Positions 1-9,219 of a DNA stretch of 38,173 nt are shown piece by piece. Origin of the DNA: JBJEFI01 sp051873875 (GTDB lineage Bacteria > Bacillota > Bacilli > Bacillales > Bacillaceae_G). The position numbers were made by a program, and so were the translations under genes. Positions within the stretch are counted from its first letter, which is position 1. Each line of letters opens with the position of its first letter. The notes below the pieces were generated by a model. That model saw only the letters and a list, made by a program, of their open reading frames with translations, did no database searches and was not told the DNA's origin. The DNA lies in NCBI GenBank assembly GCA_051873875.1, contig JBJEFI010000095.1:1-38173 (forward strand). The letters are read 5' to 3'.

Positions 1-29
1 TATGGTTACCGGAAGTATGTATACGACAA

Positions 30-91
30 TAAAATAAAAAATGAATAAACAAATGTGTTTGTGTGCATTTGTTTATTCATTTTTTATTTTA
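30..91. terminator. Long perfect hairpin, probable bidirectional terminator
   Basis: Bases 30-55 and 66-91 are perfect reverse complements (26 bp) around a 10-base loop. The arms are A/T rich, so either strand ends in a T-rich run. It probably ends the gene lying to the left of the window. Bases 1-48 can be read as the tail of an open frame ending at TAA 46-48, but other frames also stop nearby, so I do not call that gene. Confidence 0.75.
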
Positions 92-229
92 AAATTTCAC
101 TTACTGTATATTTTTTAATGATAATTATTTAATATTTCATAAATTTCAAATAAAAACATAGACTATTTGCCTATTTTATATTATTTTTAAGAAGATATTA
201 CATATTTTTAAGAAAAGGTAGGGGAAAGT

Positions 230-3200
230 ATGAAAAAGGACAAGCTCAAAAAAGCGAGTGTAGGGCTAGTAATTGGGGCAATGCTAGTTAGTTCATCAAC
301 GATTCCTGCATATGCAAGTTCAGTATCACCAATAAAAGAAAGTAATTTAACACTTAGCTGGAATCAGGAACAAACAGGTTTTGAGATTCAAGACATTAAA
401 AATGGAACAATTACGATAAATAAAAAGGTATACAAAGTAGCATCTAATTTAAATGCCCTAGTAAATGAAGAAAATAAAGAAGCATTAATTGGAAGTAAAA
501 TTGATTTTCGAGCAAATAGTAAAAATGTCATTACAAAAATTCTTTTTCTAAAATTAACAACTGAAAATACGCAATTTGATGGAAAAGGTTTAACCATAAA
601 CGGTGATGTAACGGTTGAAAGCAGTCATATTGCAATTAAAAATATGAAAATCAATGGAGAGCTATTACTAAAACATAATAAAGATGGACAACATACTCTT
701 TCCAACGTCTCCGTTTTAAGCACTACGTATATTGATGGTAATGCAAGTGCTAGTACAATGATTTCCTCATCTAGATTTACTACAATCGTTTCTAATCATC
801 AAGATGGTAAGCTTCAATTATCTGCGGATACAAAGCTTCTAAGTCTCTATGTTACAAGAAATAACACCATTACAGCCGGTTCTATTCCACAACTTTTTTT
901 GTTAAATCAAGCGAAAAATGTTTCTCTTTCAGGTTCGGTCACAACGCTTATTTTAAAAACAAATACAACGATTGAATTAGGATCAAATACAACGATAAAA
1001 ACAGTGTCAGCATTCCGTGATTTTACATTAACGAGTAATGCTAAAGATAAAATAGGTATCAACAACACTTACTTATATGACAATGTTAAAAATGTGACAT
1101 CACATGCTCCTATTTCTACACTGACGGTTTTTACAGATAATAATGTAAATTTAAAGGGTAGCAAAGTGCCAGCACAATTAATTTTAACAGGAAGTGGAAC
1201 AACTACATTAGATAGTTTTAGTACTACTAATAATGTAATTGTAAAAAATAAAAAAGCACAATTACTTTTAAAGGGAACGATTATTAAAAATATCAAACTA
1301 CCTAAACAACTTAAAGTAAATACGGTAGTTACGAATTATGAAGAAATGAAAAGCTTAATTGAAGCGACTAATGGAAAGCGTTTTCCTGGACCGATAAAAA
1401 GTACGTTAAAACAATTGATTTTAATGTCAGCATCTTATCAAGAAAGCGATTATACAATTAGTGGTTGGGAAGATTTTAAGAAAGCGCTAGGAAATGCAGA
1501 AGCTGTTGAAAAAAATAGCAAAGCAACACAAAATGAAGTGGATGCTGCAATAACTGCTTTACAACAAGCAATAAAAGGATTAGATAAAACATTTTCATTA
1601 ACAATTATGCATACAAATGATACACATGCAACGTTAGATAACATCGCGCGTCGAGCAACGGCCATTGAAACTGTTCGTAAACAAAAGCCAAATAGTTTAC
1701 TACTTGATGCAGGGGATGTTTTCTCAGGAACGTTGTATTTTAATGTGTATGAAGGACAAGCTGACTTAGAGTTTATGAATATGCTTGGATACGATGCAAT
1801 GACATTTGGAAATCATGAATTTGACAAAGGGACAAAAGTTTTAGCAGACTTCGTAAAAAATACCAATTTCCCAATGTTATCAGCTAACATCGATTTTTCT
1901 AGTAATGATGATTTAAAAGGATATGTGAAAGATAAGGTGAATACGAAAAAAGAAGGTGGCGCAATCTACTCTTCTATGATTCGTGAAATAAATGGTGAAA
2001 AAGTCGGAGTTTTTGGATTAACAACAGAAGATACAGCATTTTTATCAAGTGCTGGCGAGAGTGTTAAATTTGAAAATGTCACTAAAAAAGCCCAGGCAAC
2101 TGTAGATCAATTAGAATCACAAGGAGTCAATAAAATTATTGCATTAACCCATTTAGGTTATGAAAATGATATTGAACTTGCGAAAGCAGTTGATGAAATT
2201 GATGTAGTTGTAGGTGGTCATACACATACAAAAGTAGATATTCCAACGTTAGTAAAAGATGGTGATGATAAAACACTGGTTGTTCAAGCGCAAGATCAAA
2301 GTAAATTTTTAGGTACATTAGATATTACCTTTGATAGTAAAGGAGATATTTATCAGCAAGCAGGGAATTTAATTGATTTAAACGAAAGAGATAGTACAGG
2401 TAAATACGTAATTCAAGATAATCCAGTTTTTGCTGCTAAACTTGCAGAAAAAGATGGACCAATCAATGAAATTAAAGCAAAAGTTGTTGGTTCTTCAGTA
2501 GTAGCATTAGATGGTATCCGAGACAATGTTCGTACACGTGAAACAAATTTAGGGAACTTAATTACAGATGCTATGGTAACCGAGGCAAGAAAAACTGTAC
2601 CGGAAACAACTATTGCACTACAAAATGGTGGAGGTATTCGAGCTGGAATTGATCAAGGAGACATCACATTAGGCGAAGTATTAACGGTTATGCCATTTGC
2701 TAATATGTTAGTAACAGTAAAACTTACTGGAGATGAAATTAAAGCAGCATTGGAACAAAGTGTGAGTGGCTTAGATAAAAAAGAAGGACGATTCCTTCAA
2801 ACATCAGGATTACGATATGAATATGATCCTTCTAAAGCAATTGGAAGTCGTGTAGAAAAAATGGAAACGTTAGAAAATGGCAAATATATTCCACTACAAG
2901 CAAACAAGTATTATTGGGTTGCAACAAATGGATTTATGGCTGATGGTGGCGATGGCTATACAATGATGAAACAAGCAAAATCTGAGGGACGTATTATTGA
3001 GCAATACGTAGTAGATTATGAAGTGTTTGTTAATTACTTGACAGCTAATCCAAATATTTCTCCACAAATAGAAGGGCGTATTGTGGCACGTGTGAATCCA
3101 GCAGTACTAAATGGGACAACTTCAGAAGTTAAAACATATAACAATAGTATTACTGTAGACGCTTCTACGCTTGAGAACATTCAAAACATTATTGTAAAAG

Positions 3201-3283
3201 GAAACTTATATATTACTGGTAAAGAAGAAGGCGATCTTCTATTAGAAAATGTAGTTGTAGAAGGGGATATTTTCTTTCAGTAA
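230..3283 (+). CDS. Secreted 5'-nucleotidase / metallophosphoesterase with N-terminal beta-helix-like region
   Basis: This is a 1017-aa exported protein. Residues 1-30 form a signal peptide (KKDKLKK, hydrophobic core, AYA-S cleavage). Residues about 60-375 are a repetitive beta-strand-rich, Asn/Thr-rich region resembling a right-handed beta-helix. Residues about 390-452 look like a FIVAR-type three-helix module. The calcineurin-like phosphoesterase domain follows, with MHTNDTHA (460), GDVF (496), GNHEFD (527), THLGYEND (640) and GGHTHT (662), which are the usual metal ligands of the UshA/YfkN family. The 5'-nucleotidase C-terminal domain shows NLGNLITDAM (773), NGGGIRAG (799) and MADGGDGY (903). 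It should release phosphate from extracellular nucleotides. A short beta-strand tail (about 965-1017) ends the protein, with no LPXTG or SLH anchor. The ATG is preceded by a GGTAGGGGAAAG ribosome site. It forms an operon with the nuclease 23 bp downstream. Confidence 0.9.
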   Translation: MKKDKLKKASVGLVIGAMLVSSSTIPAYASSVSPIKESNLTLSWNQEQTGFEIQDIKNGTITINKKVYKVASNLNALVNEENKEALIGSKIDFRANSKNVITKILFLKLTTENTQFDGKGLTINGDVTVESSHIAIKNMKINGELLLKHNKDGQHTLSNVSVLSTTYIDGNASASTMISSSRFTTIVSNHQDGKLQLSADTKLLSLYVTRNNTITAGSIPQLFLLNQAKNVSLSGSVTTLILKTNTTIELGSNTTIKTVSAFRDFTLTSNAKDKIGINNTYLYDNVKNVTSHAPISTLTVFTDNNVNLKGSKVPAQLILTGSGTTTLDSFSTTNNVIVKNKKAQLLLKGTIIKNIKLPKQLKVNTVVTNYEEMKSLIEATNGKRFPGPIKSTLKQLILMSASYQESDYTISGWEDFKKALGNAEAVEKNSKATQNEVDAAITALQQAIKGLDKTFSLTIMHTNDTHATLDNIARRATAIETVRKQKPNSLLLDAGDVFSGTLYFNVYEGQADLEFMNMLGYDAMTFGNHEFDKGTKVLADFVKNTNFPMLSANIDFSSNDDLKGYVKDKVNTKKEGGAIYSSMIREINGEKVGVFGLTTEDTAFLSSAGESVKFENVTKKAQATVDQLESQGVNKIIALTHLGYENDIELAKAVDEIDVVVGGHTHTKVDIPTLVKDGDDKTLVVQAQDQSKFLGTLDITFDSKGDIYQQAGNLIDLNERDSTGKYVIQDNPVFAAKLAEKDGPINEIKAKVVGSSVVALDGIRDNVRTRETNLGNLITDAMVTEARKTVPETTIALQNGGGIRAGIDQGDITLGEVLTVMPFANMLVTVKLTGDEIKAALEQSVSGLDKKEGRFLQTSGLRYEYDPSKAIGSRVEKMETLENGKYIPLQANKYYWVATNGFMADGGDGYTMMKQAKSEGRIIEQYVVDYEVFVNYLTANPNISPQIEGRIVARVNPAVLNGTTSEVKTYNNSITVDASTLENIQNIIVKGNLYITGKEEGDLLLENVVVEGDIFFQ

Positions 3284-3306
3284 AGAAAAAAATGGGGTGA
3301 ATGAAA

Positions 3307-5979
3307 ATGAGTAGCGTATTTAATAAGCGTCTAATGAAAGTAATAGTAGCATTTATATTAGCACTTAGCATGCTGGCTCAATATATCGTTGTTGCTTCGG
3401 CCACATCAGCATTATCGGTAGGAGAAGCCATTGCCAAATATGCTAGTGGTGGTAGAGGGACAACCATTGTTGAAGGGTATATTGTTGGATATATGAAATC
3501 TGCAACAAATGTTGTTAAAACAGGGGCAACAGACGATTTTAATATCGTAATTGCAGATAAGATAGACGAAACAGATACAACAAAGATGATTCCAGTTCAG
3601 TTAACAACATCTTTCCGTTCCACATATGGTTTAAAAACAAACCCATCAAATGTTGGGAAAAAAGTGAGTGTAACAGCTAGTTTAGAAGCTTATTTTACTG
3701 TAGCAGGTTTAAAAACACCAACGGCAATCACATGGGCAACAGATACGCCAGCAACACAAGTAGCTAATGTAATAGCTTCACCAACAGCTGGTGCAGTGCC
3801 TATGAACACATCTGTAACATTATCAACAAGTACGGTAGATGCAAAAATTTATTATACATTAGATGGAACAGAACCATCCACAACTAGTATGCCATATACA
3901 ACACCAATTGTTATTACAAAAGATATAACCATAAAAACAAAAGCAGTAAAAGATGGGTTAGAAGATAGTGCTACTTCAACTTTTAACTATACGATTTTAC
4001 AATCCTCAAATGTCCGTATTCATGATATTCAAGGAGTTGGTCATGTATCTCCATATAAAGATAAAAACGTGGAGAATGTCCAAGGGATTATAACAAAAGT
4101 GGTGGACGCAAATAATTTTTATATGCAAGATTCAGAGCCAGATGACAATGATTTAACAGCAGAGGGAATTTTGGTGTATAAAAAAACACATGGTTTTGTT
4201 GCAGGGGATCTTGTTAGTGCAACAGGAACTGTAAAAGAATGGATTTTAGATGGATATACAGAAAAATTAACAACGGATTTGGCAGTAACAGAAATTAATG
4301 CTACATCTATAACAAAATTAAGTGGCAATAATCCACTTCCAGCTCCAATCTTACTTGGAGAAGGCGGAAGAGTCATTCCTACTGAAATTATTGACAATGA
4401 TAATTTTGGTATTTTCGATCCAGAGCAAGATGGAATTGACTTTTTTGAATCATTAGAAGGAATGAGAGTGGAAGTAAAAAATCCAGAAATTATCGCACCT
4501 CAAAAATATGGTGAATTAATAGTTGTTGTTAATAATGGTGAACGTATGAAAGAAAAAACTATTGCAGGCGGTTTAAAAATTACGGAAACAAACTATAATC
4601 CTGAACGAATTACGTTAGATATTGATGATACATCCTATGTAGCGAAAGCAGGAGACATGCTAAATGGTTCTGTTATAGGGGTTGTAAGTTATGGCTTTAG
4701 TAATTTTAAAGTTTTAACTTCACGACAAGAACTGCCAACTTTAGTAGATGGAAAAACACAACGAGAAACAACAACACTCGTAAAAAATGATAAATCCTTA
4801 TCAATTGTGTCGTATAACTTAGAAAATTTTTCAGCAAATACAGCGAATACTCCAAATAGTAAAGTTGCAGAAGTAGCTCATTCAATTGTTGCTAACTTAA
4901 ATGCACCAGATATTATTGGACTAGTTGAAGTCCAAGATAATAATGGGGAAACAAATAATGGGGTAACAGATGCTTCTCAAACATATAATCGTTTAATTGA
5001 AGCTATAAAAGCAGCAGGTGGACCAACTTATCAATTTACAGATATCGCACCAGTAGATAATAGCGATGGTGGCGCACCAGGTGGCAATATCCGAGTCGGT
5101 TATCTATATAATGAAAATAGAGTTACGTTAAAAACAGGTAAAAAAGGTACATCTACAGAAGCAGTTGGCTATGAAAATGGGAGTCTAACGTTAAATCCTG
5201 GACGTATTAGTCCAAATGATTTCGCAGGAACTCGTAAACCATTGGCAGCACAATTCACATTCCAAGGTGAAGATGTTATTGTTATCGCTAACCATCTAAA
5301 TTCAAAAGGTGGAGACCAACCATTATATGGTGTAAATCAACCACCTGTATTAGGAAGCGAAAGCAAACGTATTGCGGCAGCAGCAACGATTAATGGCTTT
5401 ATTAAAGATGTGAAGCAGAAGAATGCAGAGGCGAATATCGTTGTACTTGGAGATATGAATGACTTTGAATTTTCTAAGCCATTAAAAGCATTGGCTGGAC
5501 AAGAATTGACAAATATGATTATGAATCTTCCTGATAATGATCGCTTTACGTATATCTATCAAGGGAACTCACAAGTATTGGATCATATTCTTGTATCCAA
5601 TAACATTGCTCCAAAAACAAATGTTGATATCGTTCATTTAAATGCAGCCTTTATGGAGAATCATGGACGTGTTAGTGACCATGATCCTGTGATGGTTCAA
5701 GTGAACTTTGCAAAGAATGACGAGTTAAAAAATATTACTACAATTAAAAATGTAACAGCTAACCGTTTTACGATTTCAAAAGAAAATCGCGTCTATCTAT
5801 TTGAACCAACTGCTATTTTCAAAGATGCAGTTATCGTAAAAGCACCTACTACATTACGTGGGGAAGGTTTAAGTAACTTAAAAGTTATTATCGATTTACC
5901 AAATGATAGTGACGTAGTAGATATTCAAGGAATGACGATTAAAGAGCTTATTATTAAAAAAGGAACAGTAAAGAAATAA
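3307..5979 (+). CDS. Secreted multidomain endonuclease/exonuclease/phosphatase-family nuclease
   Basis: An exported protein of 890 aa from ATG 3307; GGGGTG at 3294-3299 sits 7 bp before that ATG but directly abuts the alternative ATG at 3301. After the signal peptide (ending near SATSA, about residue 34) come a DUF6359-like module (about 37-145), a chitobiase/beta-hexosaminidase C-terminal-like module with YYTLDGTEPS (about 155-230), and an OB-fold-like segment (about 235-480) like that of YhcR/ExeM-type nucleases. The EEP nuclease domain follows (about 498-803): SYNLENF, LVEVQD, NHLNSKG, LGDMND, LDHILVS and SDHDPV, which supply the expected Asn, Glu, His and Asp catalytic and metal residues. 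The likely role is cutting extracellular DNA or RNA, feeding the nucleotidase encoded just upstream. The last 85 residues are beta-strand-rich and recall the tail of the nucleotidase. No sortase motif is present. Function is confident at family level; the substrate is inferred. Confidence 0.87.
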   Translation: MSSVFNKRLMKVIVAFILALSMLAQYIVVASATSALSVGEAIAKYASGGRGTTIVEGYIVGYMKSATNVVKTGATDDFNIVIADKIDETDTTKMIPVQLTTSFRSTYGLKTNPSNVGKKVSVTASLEAYFTVAGLKTPTAITWATDTPATQVANVIASPTAGAVPMNTSVTLSTSTVDAKIYYTLDGTEPSTTSMPYTTPIVITKDITIKTKAVKDGLEDSATSTFNYTILQSSNVRIHDIQGVGHVSPYKDKNVENVQGIITKVVDANNFYMQDSEPDDNDLTAEGILVYKKTHGFVAGDLVSATGTVKEWILDGYTEKLTTDLAVTEINATSITKLSGNNPLPAPILLGEGGRVIPTEIIDNDNFGIFDPEQDGIDFFESLEGMRVEVKNPEIIAPQKYGELIVVVNNGERMKEKTIAGGLKITETNYNPERITLDIDDTSYVAKAGDMLNGSVIGVVSYGFSNFKVLTSRQELPTLVDGKTQRETTTLVKNDKSLSIVSYNLENFSANTANTPNSKVAEVAHSIVANLNAPDIIGLVEVQDNNGETNNGVTDASQTYNRLIEAIKAAGGPTYQFTDIAPVDNSDGGAPGGNIRVGYLYNENRVTLKTGKKGTSTEAVGYENGSLTLNPGRISPNDFAGTRKPLAAQFTFQGEDVIVIANHLNSKGGDQPLYGVNQPPVLGSESKRIAAAATINGFIKDVKQKNAEANIVVLGDMNDFEFSKPLKALAGQELTNMIMNLPDNDRFTYIYQGNSQVLDHILVSNNIAPKTNVDIVHLNAAFMENHGRVSDHDPVMVQVNFAKNDELKNITTIKNVTANRFTISKENRVYLFEPTAIFKDAVIVKAPTTLRGEGLSNLKVIIDLPNDSDVVDIQGMTIKELIIKKGTVKK

Positions 5980-5980
5980 C

Positions 5981-6025
5981 TTTAGTTAAAAGTACTAGCC
6001 GTATTGGTTAGTACTTTTAGCTAAA
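5981..6025 (+). terminator. Hairpin after the nuclease gene
   Basis: Arms 5981-6000 and 6006-6025 pair over 20 bp with two wobble positions, starting two bases after the stop codon. There is no proper T-run after it, so it may be an imperfect terminator or an mRNA-stabilising hairpin. Confidence 0.55.
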
Positions 6026-6132
6026 ATAAATTTAGGTAATTTTAATAAAAGGAATTTCTTGTTTTGTTCACATCTTATCCGCCGAATTCATATTATATCG
6101 ATAAGTATTATATGGTATGAGGAGGACAAGAA

Positions 6133-6771
6133 ATGGGTAGAGAATTTGATGAGTTATTTAACCAATGGGCACCAGCTTATGACGACTTTGTATTAGGAAA
6201 AGATGAACAATACAAAGAAGTATTTGAAAATTACGGTAATATCTTAGAGGAAGTAGCAAACCGTTCTTATGGGCATGTGTTAGAATTTGGTGTGGGGACA
6301 GGAAATTTAACAAAAAAATTAATTCAACATGGGGTATCTGTTACGGGAATTGAGCCAGCAAAGGAAATGAGAAAAATAGCAACAGAAAAAATAGGTGAGA
6401 AAATTAGATTACAAGATGGTGATTTTTTTCATTTTCCTACAGATCAGCAAATAGATTGTATTGTAAGTACCTATGCCTTTCATCATTTAACAGATATGGA
6501 AAAAGAAGAAGCAGTATCAATGTATACACAATTATTGCCACCTAGAGGCAAAATTATTTTTGCAGATACAATGTTTGAAACGGTAGATTATTATTTACAA
6601 TTGAAAGAAGAAATGAAGATTAAAGGCTATAATGAGTTAGTGGATGATTTAAATAGAGAGTATTATCCATTAATTGGGACTATGGTTTCATTAGTTGCTA
6701 AAAATGGTTTTTCTGTTTTCATAAAAAAGATGAATCGATATGTATGGTTAATGGAAGCTGTAAAAGAATAA
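6133..6771 (+). CDS. yrrT: Class I SAM-dependent methyltransferase, YrrT-like
   Basis: A 212-aa soluble protein whose opening (MGREFDELFNQWAPAYD) and SAM-binding motif I (VLEFGVGTGNLT, residues 49-60) match the B. subtilis YrrT type of methyltransferase. IEPAKEM supplies the acidic motif II region, and STYAFHHL follows in the motif IV area. In B. subtilis yrrT heads the mtnN-mccAB operon, which recycles S-adenosylhomocysteine toward cysteine. Here it sits 97 bp before luxS, which acts on the same pathway and supports the assignment. An excellent GAGGAGG site precedes the ATG by about 8 bp. The methyl acceptor is unknown. No clear promoter was seen in 6026-6132. Confidence 0.82.
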   Translation: MGREFDELFNQWAPAYDDFVLGKDEQYKEVFENYGNILEEVANRSYGHVLEFGVGTGNLTKKLIQHGVSVTGIEPAKEMRKIATEKIGEKIRLQDGDFFHFPTDQQIDCIVSTYAFHHLTDMEKEEAVSMYTQLLPPRGKIIFADTMFETVDYYLQLKEEMKIKGYNELVDDLNREYYPLIGTMVSLVAKNGFSVFIKKMNRYVWLMEAVKE

Positions 6772-6868
6772 TACTTATAAAATGATACTAATAAAGCAGG
6801 ATTTGTAACAATAAGTGCCGAATAATTAGCATTAATTGTTTAAAATTAGTAGAAAAGGGGATATAGCT

Positions 6869-7339
6869 ATGCCATCAGTAGAAAGCTTTGAATTAGATCA
6901 TACAAAAGTGGTTGCACCATATGTACGTCATTGTGGGGTACATCATGTCGGAAATGGAGTTGTAAACAAATATGATATTCGTTTTTGTCAACCAAACAAG
7001 CAAGCATTACAGCCAGCAACTATTCATACACTAGAGCATTTATTGGCGATATACATTCGGAAACATCGTGAAAAATATGCTCATTTCGATATTATTGATG
7101 TATCACCAATGGGATGTCAAACAGGTTACTATTTAATTGTAAGTGGTGAACCAACGATAGATGAGCTGTTAGAAGTATTAGAAAATACAATGAAAGAAGG
7201 GTTAACGGTAACAGAGGTTCCAGCTGCGAATGAATTACAGTGTGGTCAGGCCAAGCTACATGATTTAGAAGGAGCAAAAAAATGGATGAGTTATTGGTTA
7301 AATCATAGTCAAGAAGATTTAAAAAAAGTATTTGGATAA
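6869..7339 (+). CDS. luxS: S-ribosylhomocysteine lyase LuxS
   Basis: A 156-aa protein that splits S-ribosylhomocysteine into homocysteine and the autoinducer-2 precursor DPD. The metal-site sequence HTLEH (H53, E56, H57), the catalytic Cys in MGCQTGYY (C83) and the metal-binding Cys in LQCGQ (C125) are all present, and the length is typical. The start at ATG 6869 (MPSVESFELDH) matches the family N-terminus and has AAAAGGGGA about 9 bp upstream. An in-frame extension to 6836 has neither family support nor a ribosome site. Its position after yrrT suggests a shared role in methyl-cycle recycling, possibly co-transcribed since no terminator separates them. Confidence 0.97.
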   Translation: MPSVESFELDHTKVVAPYVRHCGVHHVGNGVVNKYDIRFCQPNKQALQPATIHTLEHLLAIYIRKHREKYAHFDIIDVSPMGCQTGYYLIVSGEPTIDELLEVLENTMKEGLTVTEVPAANELQCGQAKLHDLEGAKKWMSYWLNHSQEDLKKVFG

Positions 7340-7348
7340 AAAAGACAA

Positions 7349-7378
7349 GGGGAACGGGAAACCGTTTCCTATTTTATT
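7349..7378 (+). terminator. Terminator after luxS
   Basis: A nine-base-pair stem (7349-7357 with 7362-7370, including GU pairs) is closed by a GAAA tetraloop and followed by ATTTTATTT. It lies ten bases past the luxS stop. Confidence 0.75.
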
Positions 7379-7442
7379 TAATATAACATTATTATGTAAA
7401 CAAAGGATAAAATTTCATTTATCGTAATATAAAACTAATTTT

Positions 7443-7471
7443 TTAACAAAAAAAAGAAATAATGCTAAGCT
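7443..7471 (+). promoter_or_regulatory. Possible promoter of the ABC exporter operon
   Basis: TTAACA at 7443-7448 matches the -35 consensus in 5 of 6 positions. After 17 bp comes TAAGCT (7466-7471), preceded by an extended -10 TGC. The -10 itself is weak, so the call is tentative. Confidence 0.35.
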
Positions 7472-7497
7472 AAGATATAGAAATGTGAGGTGGTAAA

Positions 7498-9219
7498 ATG
7501 GATTTAATTTGGTCATATGTAAAAAAGTATAAGCTGGGATTTAGTTTGTCTATTTTTGCATTAATGATTGAAGCAGGTTGTGATTTGTTACTTCCTACAT
7601 TAATGGCAAGAATGATTGATGTTGGTGTTGCAAATCAAGACTTGGATTATGTTTTTAAAACAGGACTTATGATGCTTGCAATAGCAGCTATTGGAGCAGG
7701 ATTTGCATTCATGAGAAATATTTTATCTAGCATTGTTTCTCAGCGAATTGGCGAAAATATGCGAAGTGATATTTATGAAAAGATACAATTTTTAAGCTTT
7801 GAAACAATTAATAAATGGGACCGAGCTTCTTTAGTAACTCGATTAACAAATGATGTGATGCTTGTTCAAAATTTTATTACGGGGTTAATGCGAATTTTTG
7901 TGCGAGCACCTTTAATTGGAATAGGTAGTATAGGGATGGCATTTATTCTTGATTTTAAATTAGCACTTATTTTATGTATCATTGTTCCAATTGTCGGATT
8001 ATTAATATATGGAAATGTTCATCTTTCTTTTCCACTATTTACAAAAGTACAACATCAACTAGATCATGTGAATCGTGTAATACGAGAATATTTATCTGGT
8101 GTAAGAGTTGTGCGAGCATTTAATCGTTTCAACTATGAAACAAAGCGTCTTAAAAAAGAAAATACTAATTATGTAAATACCTCTATTCGAGTAAATCGTA
8201 TTATGGCATTTTTTTCGCCTAGTATGAATTTAATGTTAAATATAGGGATAGTTGTTGTCCTTTGGATTGGTGGCTATCAAGTAAATAATGGCGATGTTTA
8301 TGTAGGAAAAATGATTGCCTTTGTAAACTATATGACCCAAATTTTGTTTGCGTTAATGATGATTCAACTTATTTTCAATAATTTAATACGAGCAAAAGCA
8401 TCTGCAATACGTATAAACGAAATTTTAAAAGAAGAGAATACAGTTTATTCACAGTCTTTACCGTTAAAACAAATTAATGATATTGCTTTTTCAAATGTGT
8501 CTTTTACTTATCATGATGGAAATAACCTTGTACTGAAAGACATTTCTTTTCATTGTAAAAAAGGAACAACTTTAGGCATTATTGGTTCGATTGGTTCTGG
8601 AAAAAGTACAATCTTGCAATTAATTCCACGATTCTATGAAACAACAAGTGGAACAATTGAAATAAATGGACAGAGTATTGCTCATTATACACCAAAAGAT
8701 TTAAGAGAAAAGATTGCAATCGTTCCCCAAAAATCAATTTTACTTTCAGGTACGATTTTAGAAAATCTTTTATTTGGAAATGAAAATGGAACGTTAGAAG
8801 AAGTAGTGGCTGCTGCTAAAGTAGCCCAGGCACATGAGTTCATTATGAAGTTACCACATGGTTATCATTCTATCGTAGACCAACAAGGAGTCAATTTATC
8901 AGGTGGACAAAAGCAACGAATGGCTATTGCTAGAGCATTGCTTCGTAAACCAGATGTTTTATTGCTAGATGATTGCACAAGTGCTATTGATGTTGCAACA
9001 GAACAAAAAATATTGAATGAATTAAATAACTATTGTAAAGATATTACAGTTATTCTTGTATCCCAACGACTTTCAACAGTGAAAAAAATGGATCAAATAC
9101 TTGTATTAGATTATGGAAAAGTTGAAAGCTGTGGTACACACGAATATTTAATAGCTCATTCTCATGTATACAGAGAGATATATGAATCGCAAGTTGGGAA
9201 GGAGGTAGCACATGAATAA
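7498..9219 (+). CDS. ABC exporter half-transporter, degenerate NBD (YfiB-like)
   Basis: A 573-aa membrane protein with an N-terminal six-helix exporter domain (about 1-310) fused to a nucleotide-binding domain. Walker A GSIGSGKST is at 363-371 and the ABC signature LSGGQ at 467-471. Two catalytic positions are altered: the residue after the Walker B Asp is D492 (LLLDDC) rather than Glu, and the H-loop His is Gln (Q523 in VSQRLS). These are the standard signs of the non-hydrolysing subunit of a heterodimeric exporter such as TM287/288 or BmrCD. The partner gene overlaps by 8 bp. The likely role is export of a drug, lipid or peptide; the substrate cannot be told from sequence. GAGGTGG precedes the ATG. 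Confidence 0.9.
   Translation: MDLIWSYVKKYKLGFSLSIFALMIEAGCDLLLPTLMARMIDVGVANQDLDYVFKTGLMMLAIAAIGAGFAFMRNILSSIVSQRIGENMRSDIYEKIQFLSFETINKWDRASLVTRLTNDVMLVQNFITGLMRIFVRAPLIGIGSIGMAFILDFKLALILCIIVPIVGLLIYGNVHLSFPLFTKVQHQLDHVNRVIREYLSGVRVVRAFNRFNYETKRLKKENTNYVNTSIRVNRIMAFFSPSMNLMLNIGIVVVLWIGGYQVNNGDVYVGKMIAFVNYMTQILFALMMIQLIFNNLIRAKASAIRINEILKEENTVYSQSLPLKQINDIAFSNVSFTYHDGNNLVLKDISFHCKKGTTLGIIGSIGSGKSTILQLIPRFYETTSGTIEINGQSIAHYTPKDLREKIAIVPQKSILLSGTILENLLFGNENGTLEEVVAAAKVAQAHEFIMKLPHGYHSIVDQQGVNLSGGQKQRMAIARALLRKPDVLLLDDCTSAIDVATEQKILNELNNYCKDITVILVSQRLSTVKKMDQILVLDYGKVESCGTHEYLIAHSHVYREIYESQVGKEVAHE

Noticed and set aside
119..133. Fur-box-like TGATAAT-T-ATTTAAT before the nucleotidase
   Set aside because: Only the left half matches the 7-1-7 consensus; the right half fails at four positions and the DNA is very A/T rich.
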